Below are positions 1-5,202 of a stretch of 5,202 bases of DNA, in pieces. Source of the stretch: Nitrospinota bacterium (lineage in GTDB: Bacteria > Nitrospinota > Nitrospinia > UBA9942). Each line of letters opens with the position of its first letter. Positions within the stretch are counted from its first letter, which is position 1. Location of the stretch: assembly GCA_016234205.1 (NCBI GenBank), contig JACRGN010000124.1, positions 1 through 5,202 of the forward strand, in the 5' to 3' direction. Under the pieces are notes generated by a model that made no database searches, was not told the DNA's origin, and saw nothing but the letters and a program-made list of their open reading frames with translations. The translations under genes and the position numbers were made by a program.

Positions 1-18
1 ATCTGTGTGAATCTGTGG
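1..18. repeat. Partial CCACAGA/TCTGTGG intergenic repeat (right arm)
   Basis: The first 18 bases read ATCTGTGTGAATCTGTGG. They closely match the right arms of the complete repeats at 1944-1962 and 4086-4113. The left part would lie outside the window. Read from the minus strand, the repeat begins CCACAGATTCACACAGAT only two bases after the stop codon of the uridylyltransferase gene, the same placement relative to a stop codon as the other two copies. Confidence 0.7.
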
Positions 19-20
19 TT

Positions 21-770
21 TCAATTCGGTTTTTTTGTTTTTTTAAAAATTTCCTCTGCTTCTTTTAGTTCCTCCTGTGTATTTATACCCATTATCTCAT
101 CAGGGTCTTCTGCTACTAAGGTCTCTATCTTTAGAGATGATTTGAAGGCAAGACCAACAACATCTGTAAGATAATATTCCTGCTGAATATTATTTTTATC
201 TATCTTTCTCAATGCATCAAACATAAAATATTTTTTAAAACAATATATCCCGGAATTTATCTCTGTTATCTTCTTTATCTCAGGTGATGCATCCTTTTCT
301 TCAATTATATTTACTGCCCTCCTGTTACTATCCCTCACTACCCTTCCATACCCAGACGGATTGTCAACCTCAGCGGTCAAGACGGTTACAACTGCATCTG
401 ACTCTGTATGAATCTTAATCAATTTGTGAATCGTATCAGTTTTCAAAAGAGGGACATCCCCTGATAGAATTAGGATATTGCCGTCATAATCTCTTAGTGA
501 CTCCCCAGTTTGCTGAACCGCATGGCCGGTCCCTAATTGCTCTTTCTGTTCTACAAATTCTATATCATGATTTCTGCTGAATTCTTCTCTCACCCTCTCT
601 GCACCGTGTCCAATTACAACAATTATCCTTTCCGGATTTAATCCTTTTGCAAGGTCAATCACATGGGCCAATAAAGGTTTATTAGCCAGTGGATGGAGAA
701 CCTTCGGCAGATGAGATCTCATCCGTTTTCCCTTACCTGCAGCCAGAATTATAACCGCTAATCTTTCCAT
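21..770 (-). CDS. glmU: Stand-alone GlmU-type N-acetylglucosamine-1-phosphate uridylyltransferase domain
   Basis: Predicted cytoplasmic enzyme joining GlcNAc-1-phosphate and UTP into UDP-GlcNAc, the precursor of peptidoglycan and lipopolysaccharide. The 249 residues carry the GlmU N-terminal signatures in order: LAAGKGKRM with PK (residues 9-23; Lys replaces the usual Thr at 15), QLGTGHAV (78-85), SGDVPL (103-108, Asp105 a metal ligand by homology), GYGRVVRD (140-147), EEKDA (157-161), EINSG (170-174), QEYYLTD (197-203) and GIN (228-230, Asn230 the second metal ligand). Full GlmU is about 450 residues; the C-terminal left-handed beta-helix acetyltransferase is absent, and the protein stops just after the uridylyltransferase domain. 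The start at 770 is chosen because MERLAVIILAAG fits the family N-terminus; an ATG at 791 would add seven unconserved residues. Neither start has a clear Shine-Dalgarno. Activity toward another sugar phosphate cannot be excluded. The gene is divergent from cysD and probably unrelated to sulfur metabolism. Confidence 0.85.
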   Translation of the reverse strand: MERLAVIILAAGKGKRMRSHLPKVLHPLANKPLLAHVIDLAKGLNPERIIVVIGHGAERVREEFSRNHDIEFVEQKEQLGTGHAVQQTGESLRDYDGNILILSGDVPLLKTDTIHKLIKIHTESDAVVTVLTAEVDNPSGYGRVVRDSNRRAVNIIEEKDASPEIKKITEINSGIYCFKKYFMFDALRKIDKNNIQQEYYLTDVVGLAFKSSLKIETLVAEDPDEIMGINTQEELKEAEEIFKKTKKPN

Positions 771-864
771 AAAACATATAAAGTCTAACATTTAAAACTG
801 CTTAGTGTCAAAATATGTTAAAGGTTATAAAATTCCTTCATCTCAATATTTATTAAAATAATAC

Positions 865-893
865 TTGACAATTTTTATAAGGTATATTATATT
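865..893 (+). promoter_or_regulatory. Sigma-70-type promoter for cysD
   Basis: A perfect -35 box TTGACA (865-870) is separated by exactly 17 bases from a -10 box TATATT (888-893, five of six matches to TATAAT). Transcription would begin near 900, giving a leader of about 41 bases before the cysD start at 942. That leader is too short for a typical riboswitch. The surrounding spacer 792-941 is very AT-rich and holds no gene. This is a sequence match only. Confidence 0.7.
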
Positions 894-941
894 TATTTCT
901 GACAGTTAAATCTAACATTTTTTGACTTTTTATAAGGTTTT
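865..941 (+). repeat. Imperfect direct repeat TTGAC..TTTTTATAAGGT in the cysD leader
   Basis: The 12-mer TTTTTATAAGGT occurs at 872-883 and again at 927-938, each preceded by TTGAC (865-869 and 922-926). The first copy contains the -35 box and part of the promoter spacer. The second contains the weak Shine-Dalgarno AAGG (934-937) four bases before the cysD ATG. It may be a local duplication or a paired regulator site. A function is not shown by the sequence. Confidence 0.5.
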
Positions 942-1850
942 ATGATTTCTTATAATCTAACCCATTTAAAACAGCTTGAAGCGGAGTCAATACACATCAT
1001 CCGTGAGGTGGCTGCCGAATTCAACAACCCTGTGATGCTATATTCCATAGGAAAGGACTCTTCGGTTCTTGTCCATTTATCCCGTAAGGCATTTTATCCC
1101 GCCCCGATTCCGTTTCCCCTCCTCCATGTGGATACTACATGGAAGTTTAAAGACATGATAACCTTCAGGGACAACTTCTGCAAAGAGCACAACCTTAAAT
1201 TAATCGTGCATATAAACAAGGAGGGTCTGGAAAAGAACATCAACCCCTTTGACCACGGCTCAAATATCTACACCAACATCATGAAGACAGAGTCCCTGCG
1301 TCAGGCTCTGGATGCCGGGGGATACGACGCCGCATTCGGCGGGGCAAGGCGGGACGAGGAAAAATCAAGGGCAAAGGAGAGGATATATTCGTTCAGGGAC
1401 GAAAGGCATCAGTGGGACCCAAAGAACCAGCGTCCAGAACTCTGGAACATATATAATGGGAAGGTAAAAAAGTGTGAATCTATCCGTGTATTTCCACTGT
1501 CAAACTGGACGGAACTTGATGTCTGGCAGTATATCTATCAGGAGAATATCAAAATCGTCCCCCTCTATTTTGCCGGAGAGAGGCCTGTAGTAAAAAGGGA
1601 TGGAAATCTGATAATGGTGGATGACGAGCGTTTTCGCTTTCTTCCCGGAGAAAAATCCGAGATGAAAATGGTTCGCTTCCGCACACTCGGTTGCTATCCG
1701 TTCTCAGGGGCGATAGAATCAACTGCAACGACCCTGCCCGAGATTATACAAGAGATGCTCCTTACGAGACAATCCGAAAGACAGGGACGGGTCATAGACC
1801 ATGACGAGGCGGCATCTATGGAGAAGAAGAAGAGGGAGGGTTATTTTTGA
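942..1850 (+). CDS. cysD: Sulfate adenylyltransferase subunit 2 (CysD)
   Basis: Catalytic subunit of heterodimeric ATP sulfurylase: sulfate plus ATP gives APS and pyrophosphate, driven by GTP hydrolysis in the CysN partner. It acts in the cytoplasm as the first step of sulfate assimilation. At 302 residues it matches the usual family length. It has the PP-loop ATP pyrophosphatase motif SIGKDSS (35-41), the HVDTTWKF segment (62-69) and the highly conserved GGARRDEEKSRAKER block beginning at residue 133, followed by FRDERHQWDPKNQRPELWN. The start at 942 gives the standard family N-terminus and has a weak AAGG four bases upstream. It follows a strong predicted promoter and precedes its partner cysNC on the same strand. 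The gap to cysNC is 132 bases and is filled by a palindromic repeat, whereas these two genes are usually adjacent or nearly so. No frameshift or missing motif was seen. Confidence 0.97.
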   Translation: MISYNLTHLKQLEAESIHIIREVAAEFNNPVMLYSIGKDSSVLVHLSRKAFYPAPIPFPLLHVDTTWKFKDMITFRDNFCKEHNLKLIVHINKEGLEKNINPFDHGSNIYTNIMKTESLRQALDAGGYDAAFGGARRDEEKSRAKERIYSFRDERHQWDPKNQRPELWNIYNGKVKKCESIRVFPLSNWTELDVWQYIYQENIKIVPLYFAGERPVVKRDGNLIMVDDERFRFLPGEKSEMKMVRFRTLGCYPFSGAIESTATTLPEIIQEMLLTRQSERQGRVIDHDEAASMEKKKREGYF

Positions 1851-1859
1851 ATACAACTT

Positions 1860-1968
1860 AATTAGCCACAGACTTTCACGGATAACAAATTAAGATGCAA
1901 GATTCAAGTTTTTACTTGTAACTTGCAACTTGTAACTTTTAAATGTCTGTGTGAGTCTGTGGCTGATT
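1860..1968. repeat. Nested palindromic intergenic repeat between cysD and cysNC
   Basis: Two inverted repeats are nested. The outer arms AATTAGCCACAGACT (1860-1874) and AGTCTGTGGCTGATT (1954-1968) pair over 15 positions with one G-T. The inner arms 1892-1909 and 1914-1931 (ACTTGTAACTTGCAACTT) pair at 15 of 18 positions around a four-T loop. Between outer and inner arms are degenerate CACGGAT / CTGTGTGAG blocks. The same architecture occurs at 3926-4115 and its right arm at 1-18. I recall CCACAGATGAACACAGAT-like repeats from many environmental bacterial genomes, but no search was run. In the cysD-cysNC transcript it would form a long hairpin ending 14 bases before the cysNC start. There is no T-run directly after the outer stem, though a T-rich stretch follows at 1971-1982. 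Confidence 0.85.
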
Positions 1969-1982
1969 ATTTTCTTTTTTTT

Positions 1983-3914
1983 ATGGTAAACGAACAAGAG
2001 CTTATACAAAAAGATATATTGGCATACTTGAAGCGGCAGGAGAACAAAGGGCTTCTCCGCTTTCTTACCTGCGGCTCTGTGGATGACGGCAAAAGCACCC
2101 TCATTGGCAGGCTTTTGCACGATAGTATGCTCATTTATGAGGACCAGCTCGCTTCTATAAAGAAAGAAAGCGAGAAAAGCGGCTCGGCAGGCGATGAATT
2201 GGACCTATCCCTCCTCGTTGACGGACTTGCCGCAGAGAGAGAACAGGGAATAACAATAGATGTGGCATATCGCTATTTCTCTACCGAAAGGCGCAAATTT
2301 ATTATTGCAGATACACCGGGGCATGAGCAGTATACACGCAATATGGCTACTGGGGCTTCTAATAGCGACCTCGCTGTTATTCTGGTTGATGCCCGTCACG
2401 GTATCCTGCCGCAAACAAAGAGGCACAGCTTTATCTGCTCCCTCCTCGGCATAAAACATATAGTAGTAGCCGTAAATAAGATGGATCTGGTTGATTACAG
2501 GGAGGATGCATTTGAGAAGATATGCGAAGACTATAGGTCGTTCTCCGTAAGGCTTGAAATAGACGACATCCATTTCATCCCTATCTCTGCACTGAAGGGC
2601 GATAATGTAGTTGAGGCAAGCAATAAAATGACATGGTTTAAATCAGGTCCCCTTCTCAACTATCTTGAGAGTGTCCATATTGCATCAGACCGCAATCTCA
2701 TAGATTTACGGCTCCCGATCCAGTATGTCGTCAGACCCGACTTAAACTTCAGGGGCTTTGCAGGGACGATGGCATCGGGCATACTCCATCGTGGAGATGA
2801 GGTGGTTGTTCTACCCGGCGGACAGAAGAGCCGTGTAAAAAAAATAGTCACATTTGACGGCAATTTAGAGGAGGCATTCCCTCCGCTATCAGTAACCATA
2901 ACCCTTGAAGATGAGATAGATGTAAGCCGCGGCAATATCATCGCCCGTCCGGACAACCAGCCAAGGGTTGGAAGAGAACTGGAGGCAATGATTGTCTGGA
3001 TGGCTGAACAGCCAATGACACCTATGAACAGATACCTCTTTAAGCATACCTCTAACATGATTAGCGGAACTGTATCTATGCTGCGATACCGGATTAATGT
3101 AGATACCCTTGAAAGGGAAGACTCAAAGGAACTGAAAATGAACGAGGTGGGGCGGTGCAGGGTATCGCTGGAGCGGTCAATCCCCTTTGACCCTTATAAA
3201 AGAAACCGCACTACAGGTTCATTCATAATTATAGACAGACTCACATTTAACACCGTAGGTGCAGGCATGATAATTGACCGCGAGGCAGCAGATGAGGAGG
3301 GAAAGGATTTCTGGGATATAGAGGTATCGGATGAATTTTTAAGACACCAGAGGAGTCGTGTATCTATCAAAGAAAGAGGCGAACTTTACAAACAGGAGCC
3401 TTTGACTATACTTCTTACGGGTCTTCCATGCACAGGGAAGACAACTTTAGCCTATGCGATTGAAAGACAGCTCTTTGACAATGGACTGGCAGTTACTGTG
3501 CTTGACGGAGCAGATATGAGGAGCGGCATCAGCAAGGATTTGGGTTTTACTGCAAAGGAAAGGTCGGAAAACATGCGACGCTCAGCCGAAATTGCACTCC
3601 TGCTCAATAATGCAGGGTTAATCTGCATCTGCTCATTTGTTGCCCCGGATGCCGGGGTGCGCGAAAAAGCACGAAAACTAATTGGCGGCGGCAGCTTCAT
3701 AGAGATTTATCTCACTGCCTCGGAAGAGACCCGCCGCAAACGCGACAAACAAGGTGTATACAATAAGGCAGACAAAGGGGAGATAAATGAATTCCCGGGA
3801 ATATCGGCGCCTTATGATGTGCCTGAGTCGCCAGACCTTGTTCTTGATACCGATAAGCTAAATATTGAGGAGTGTGTGGACAGGATAATACGGCTGCTGG
3901 AAAAGAGGAGATAG
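1983..3914 (+). CDS. cysNC: Bifunctional sulfate adenylyltransferase subunit 1 / APS kinase (CysN-CysC fusion)
   Basis: This 643-residue fusion has two activities. The N-terminal CysN GTPase drives APS synthesis by CysD; the C-terminal APS kinase converts APS and ATP to PAPS. The translation-factor-like GTPase has G1 GSVDDGKS (31-38), the G2 region EQGITID (87-93), G3 DTPGHEQY (110-117), G4 NKMD (165-168) and G5 SALKG (202-206), followed by EF-Tu-like beta-barrel domains to about residue 470. The kinase begins near 475, with Walker A GLPCTGKTT (480-488), LDGADMR (507-513), ENMRRSAE (529-536) and a KADKGEINEFPG lid. Kinase departures: Ala510 where DGDN is common, and Ala554 where E. coli CysC has its phosphoserine. 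The length fits known CysNC proteins. The ATG at 1983 is chosen because upstream in-frame codons (TTG 1923, GTG 1959) lie inside the repeat and add about 20 unconserved residues. No Shine-Dalgarno is visible, only a T-rich tract, so initiation is unexplained. Confidence 0.96.
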   Translation: MVNEQELIQKDILAYLKRQENKGLLRFLTCGSVDDGKSTLIGRLLHDSMLIYEDQLASIKKESEKSGSAGDELDLSLLVDGLAAEREQGITIDVAYRYFSTERRKFIIADTPGHEQYTRNMATGASNSDLAVILVDARHGILPQTKRHSFICSLLGIKHIVVAVNKMDLVDYREDAFEKICEDYRSFSVRLEIDDIHFIPISALKGDNVVEASNKMTWFKSGPLLNYLESVHIASDRNLIDLRLPIQYVVRPDLNFRGFAGTMASGILHRGDEVVVLPGGQKSRVKKIVTFDGNLEEAFPPLSVTITLEDEIDVSRGNIIARPDNQPRVGRELEAMIVWMAEQPMTPMNRYLFKHTSNMISGTVSMLRYRINVDTLEREDSKELKMNEVGRCRVSLERSIPFDPYKRNRTTGSFIIIDRLTFNTVGAGMIIDREAADEEGKDFWDIEVSDEFLRHQRSRVSIKERGELYKQEPLTILLTGLPCTGKTTLAYAIERQLFDNGLAVTVLDGADMRSGISKDLGFTAKERSENMRRSAEIALLLNNAGLICICSFVAPDAGVREKARKLIGGGSFIEIYLTASEETRRKRDKQGVYNKADKGEINEFPGISAPYDVPESPDLVLDTDKLNIEECVDRIIRLLEKRR

Positions 3915-3925
3915 AAATTGGGAGT

Positions 3926-4115
3926 AACCACAGATAAACCCCGTTAGATATTTGCTATTGAATGGAAATAATCCCATTGAATACTTATTATCTAACGGGG
4001 TGAACACGGATGAACACAGAATTTTTGAGATGCAAGATGCAAAATACAAGATTTACTCTTACTTCTTGCTTCTTGAAACTTATTTATCTGTGTTAATCTG
4101 TGCAAATCTGTGGCT
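3926..4115. repeat. Nested palindromic intergenic repeat after cysNC, interrupted copy
   Basis: Second full copy of the repeat seen at 1860-1968. The left outer arm is CCACAGAT (3928-3935), continued after a 66-base interruption by GAACACGGATGAACACAGA (4002-4020). The right outer arm is ATCTGTGTTAATCTGTG (4086-4102) plus ATCTGTGG (4106-4113). The inner arms 4028-4042 (AGATGCAAGATGCAA) and 4066-4080 pair at about 12 of 15 positions. It begins 13 bases after the cysNC stop and fills most of the 258-base spacer 3915-4172. No gene is supported in this spacer. Confidence 0.85.
3938..4001. mobile_element. Small palindromic element inserted in the repeat (MITE- or REP-like)
   Basis: A 64-base segment has perfect 13-base inverted ends: ACCCCGTTAGATA (3938-3950) and TATCTAACGGGGT (3989-4001). 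Inside is a smaller inverted pair, AATGG (3961-3965) and CCATT (3974-3978). It splits the repeat consensus exactly between CCACAGAT and GAACACGG. No target-site duplication is clear and no transposase is nearby, so it could be a non-autonomous element mobilised in trans, a REP-like sequence, or simply a stable hairpin. There is no T-run after it, so it is not a standard terminator. Confidence 0.5.
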
Positions 4116-4134
4116 AAAATTATGTTTTTGTTCC

Positions 4135-4140
4135 TATAAT
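4135..4140 (+). promoter_or_regulatory. Possible -10 box upstream of the sulfite reductase gene
   Basis: A perfect TATAAT lies 19 bases before the ribosome binding site of the next gene. The best -35 candidate is TGGCTA (4111-4116, 18-base spacer), only three of six matches, and there is no extended -10 TG. If active it would place the transcript start near 4147. In AT-rich spacer DNA a single -10 match is weak evidence. Confidence 0.3.
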
Positions 4141-4159
4141 ATATTTTAACAATTCTAAT

Positions 4160-4167
4160 GGAGGTGG
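4160..4167 (+). promoter_or_regulatory. Strong Shine-Dalgarno sequence
   Basis: GGAGGTGG lies five bases upstream of the ATG at 4173. It fixes that start over the next in-frame ATG ten codons later. It is the best ribosome binding site in the window, in contrast to the absent one before cysNC and the weak one before cysD. Confidence 0.85.
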
Positions 4168-4172
4168 TAATT

Positions 4173-5202
4173 ATGTCAAAAATTAAGACAAGAAGGGAAA
4201 TGAAGATTACGGTTGACCACAATCTGGAAGAAGATGTTAAAAAGAAGATTGTTGTTGATGCCGAGATTGACGGCAAAGTTGGAAAGATAGATTTCAATGA
4301 ATTGAAGTCCGGCGGTTTTATAAAACAGAGACAGAAGGATTTATTTACCGCAAGGATGAGATGCCCTGGTGGAAGGATACCGGTTAAGAAGCTGAAGAAG
4401 ATTGCAGAGATAGCTGAAAAATACGGCGGGGAATATGTCCACTTAAGCTTCAGGCAATCCCTTGAAATCCCCTATGTTAATTATAAAAGCTTCAACAAGA
4501 TGATAGAAGAACTAAAAGAGGTAGACCAGAATATTGCCTCTTGCGGTCCAAGGGTAAGGGTGCCTACAGCATGCAGCGGTTGTGAATATAACCCAAATGG
4601 CCTGACAGATACCCAGAAGATGGCTCAAACTGTTAATGAAAAATTTTTCGGATATAGGTGCAATCATAAATTTAAAATATCATTTTCCGGCTGTCCAATA
4701 GATTGTGCAAGGACAAATGAGATGGACCTGGGATTTCAGGGTGCTGTATTCCCCGAATGGAATGAAGACCCATGCACAGGATGTACAATATGCTCATCAG
4801 CCTGTCTGGAAGGGGCTATAATTCCTCATCCACAGACCGGAAAACCTATATTTGATGTATCCAAATGCCTTTACTGTTCTGACTGTATAAGGGCATGTCC
4901 TACAGGTGCATGGCAGGCCGGTAAGATAGGGCATGTAGTAAGAATTGGGGGAAGGCATGGAAGACATCCTCTGAACGGCTCTGTTATAGCCAAATTCATA
5001 ACTGATGAGGAGGTTCCAAAGGTAATAGAGGTCGTCCTTGAATGGTATAAAAAGAACGGCAAGGGCAAAGGCAGGGTCAGAATCGGAGAGATACTTATGG
5101 AGGCGGGTAAGCTTGAGAGCTTAGTTAAAGAACTTGAAAAAGCTATTGGCGGCAAGGTTATAAAAAGTGCAAAACCGCCTCATGCGGTTCATATAAATCA
5201 AT
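4173..5202 (+). CDS. AsrC-like siroheme/4Fe-4S sulfite reductase with ferredoxin insert (3' end beyond window)
   Basis: Predicted cytoplasmic enzyme reducing sulfite to sulfide with six electrons; a related nitrite reductase is a less likely alternative. The frame is open for 343 codons to the edge. The N-terminal nitrite/sulfite-reductase ferredoxin-like half domain includes GGFIKQRQKDLF (47-58), ARMRCPGG (60-67) and HLSFRQ (90-95). The siroheme/cluster domain has CGPRVRVPTACSGC (124-137) and SGCPIDCA (172-179, CX3C Cys174/Cys178). A ferredoxin insert follows with two CX2CX2CX3C sites, Cys201-204-207-211 and Cys232-235-238-242. The domain resumes with VVRIGGRHGRHP. This order matches Salmonella AsrC (about 337 residues), so the stop is probably close beyond the edge. 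Unusually, the first motif is CX2C (Cys134, Cys137) with Asn140 where the family's CX5C has its second cysteine. Proximity to cysD-cysNC on the same strand supports sulfite as substrate. The 258-base gap and a good ribosome binding site suggest it may be expressed separately. Confidence 0.88.
   Translation, partial: MSKIKTRREMKITVDHNLEEDVKKKIVVDAEIDGKVGKIDFNELKSGGFIKQRQKDLFTARMRCPGGRIPVKKLKKIAEIAEKYGGEYVHLSFRQSLEIPYVNYKSFNKMIEELKEVDQNIASCGPRVRVPTACSGCEYNPNGLTDTQKMAQTVNEKFFGYRCNHKFKISFSGCPIDCARTNEMDLGFQGAVFPEWNEDPCTGCTICSSACLEGAIIPHPQTGKPIFDVSKCLYCSDCIRACPTGAWQAGKIGHVVRIGGRHGRHPLNGSVIAKFITDEEVPKVIEVVLEWYKKNGKGKGRVRIGEILMEAGKLESLVKELEKAIGGKVIKSAKPPHAVHINQ

Noticed and set aside
783..811. Possible minus-strand promoter for glmU with TTGACA at 806-811
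   Set aside because: At 17-base spacing the -10 would be TTAGAC, a poor match, and transcription would begin almost at the start codon.
1890..2120. 76-codon minus-strand open frame across the repeat and the cysNC start
   Set aside because: It reads through the palindromic repeat and the antisense of the conserved CysN N-terminus; no family resemblance and no ribosome binding site.
2205..3058. Open frames on both strands inside cysNC (2205-2573 minus, 2260-2454 plus, 2660-3058 minus)
   Set aside because: They are antisense or out-of-frame readings of well-conserved CysN sequence.
3452..3700. 82-codon minus-strand open frame within the APS kinase region
   Set aside because: Antisense of conserved APS kinase motifs; the sense frame explains the sequence fully.
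1860..4115. CRISPR array interpretation of the repeated CACAGAT / TCTGTG units
   Set aside because: Units are short, degenerate, arranged as inverted arms and separated by genes; there are no regular spacers and no cas genes.
3858..4297. Small open frames over the spacer (3858-4049 minus, 3952-4149 plus, 3992-4297 minus)
   Set aside because: Composed mostly of repeat and palindrome sequence, with no Shine-Dalgarno and no recognisable protein; the plus frame starts inside the palindromic element.
4871..5155. 94-codon minus-strand open frame near the right end
   Set aside because: Antisense of the sulfite reductase gene, whose sense frame holds the second ferredoxin cysteine motif.
5173..5189. 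Hairpin AACCGC-CTCAT-GCGGTT near the right edge, possible terminator
   Set aside because: A six-base stem inside the open sulfite reductase frame with no T-run after it; more likely coincidental.

Overview
The window looks like a chromosomal segment from a moderately AT-rich, anaerobic or metagenome-derived bacterium. It carries sulfur-assimilation genes beside a nucleotide-sugar gene. Nothing in it fixes the lineage. The stand-alone GlmU uridylyltransferase domain, the CysN-CysC fusion, the AsrC-like sulfite reductase and the CCACAGA/TCTGTGG intergenic repeats together suggest an environmental group such as Nitrospirota, Desulfobacterota or Planctomycetota, but that is only a guess.

Layout. 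Positions 1-18 are the end of an intergenic repeat. Positions 21-770 (minus strand) encode a GlmU-type uridylyltransferase without the usual acetyltransferase half. A 150-base divergent spacer holds a very good sigma-70-type promoter (TTGACA, 17-base spacer, TATATT) pointing into cysD. cysD (942-1850) and a cysN-cysC fusion (1983-3914) follow. The last gene (4173 to the right edge) is a siroheme/4Fe-4S sulfite reductase with an inserted two-cluster ferredoxin domain; it is open at the window edge, has a strong ribosome binding site and was read directly from the sequence.

How the genes work together. CysD and the CysN half form ATP sulfurylase, which makes APS from sulfate and ATP, with GTP hydrolysis by CysN driving the reaction. 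The CysC half phosphorylates APS to PAPS. The last gene would reduce sulfite to sulfide. The linking APS/PAPS reductase (CysH) is not in the window, so the pathway shown is incomplete.

The most unusual content is between the genes. Copies of one nested-palindrome repeat lie directly after the stop codons of all three upstream genes (glmU, cysD, cysNC). One separates cysD from cysNC and appears to leave cysNC without a Shine-Dalgarno sequence. Another is itself interrupted by a second, unrelated palindromic element with perfect 13-base inverted ends. The sulfite reductase also has a CX2C in place of the usual CX5C in its first siroheme/cluster motif.
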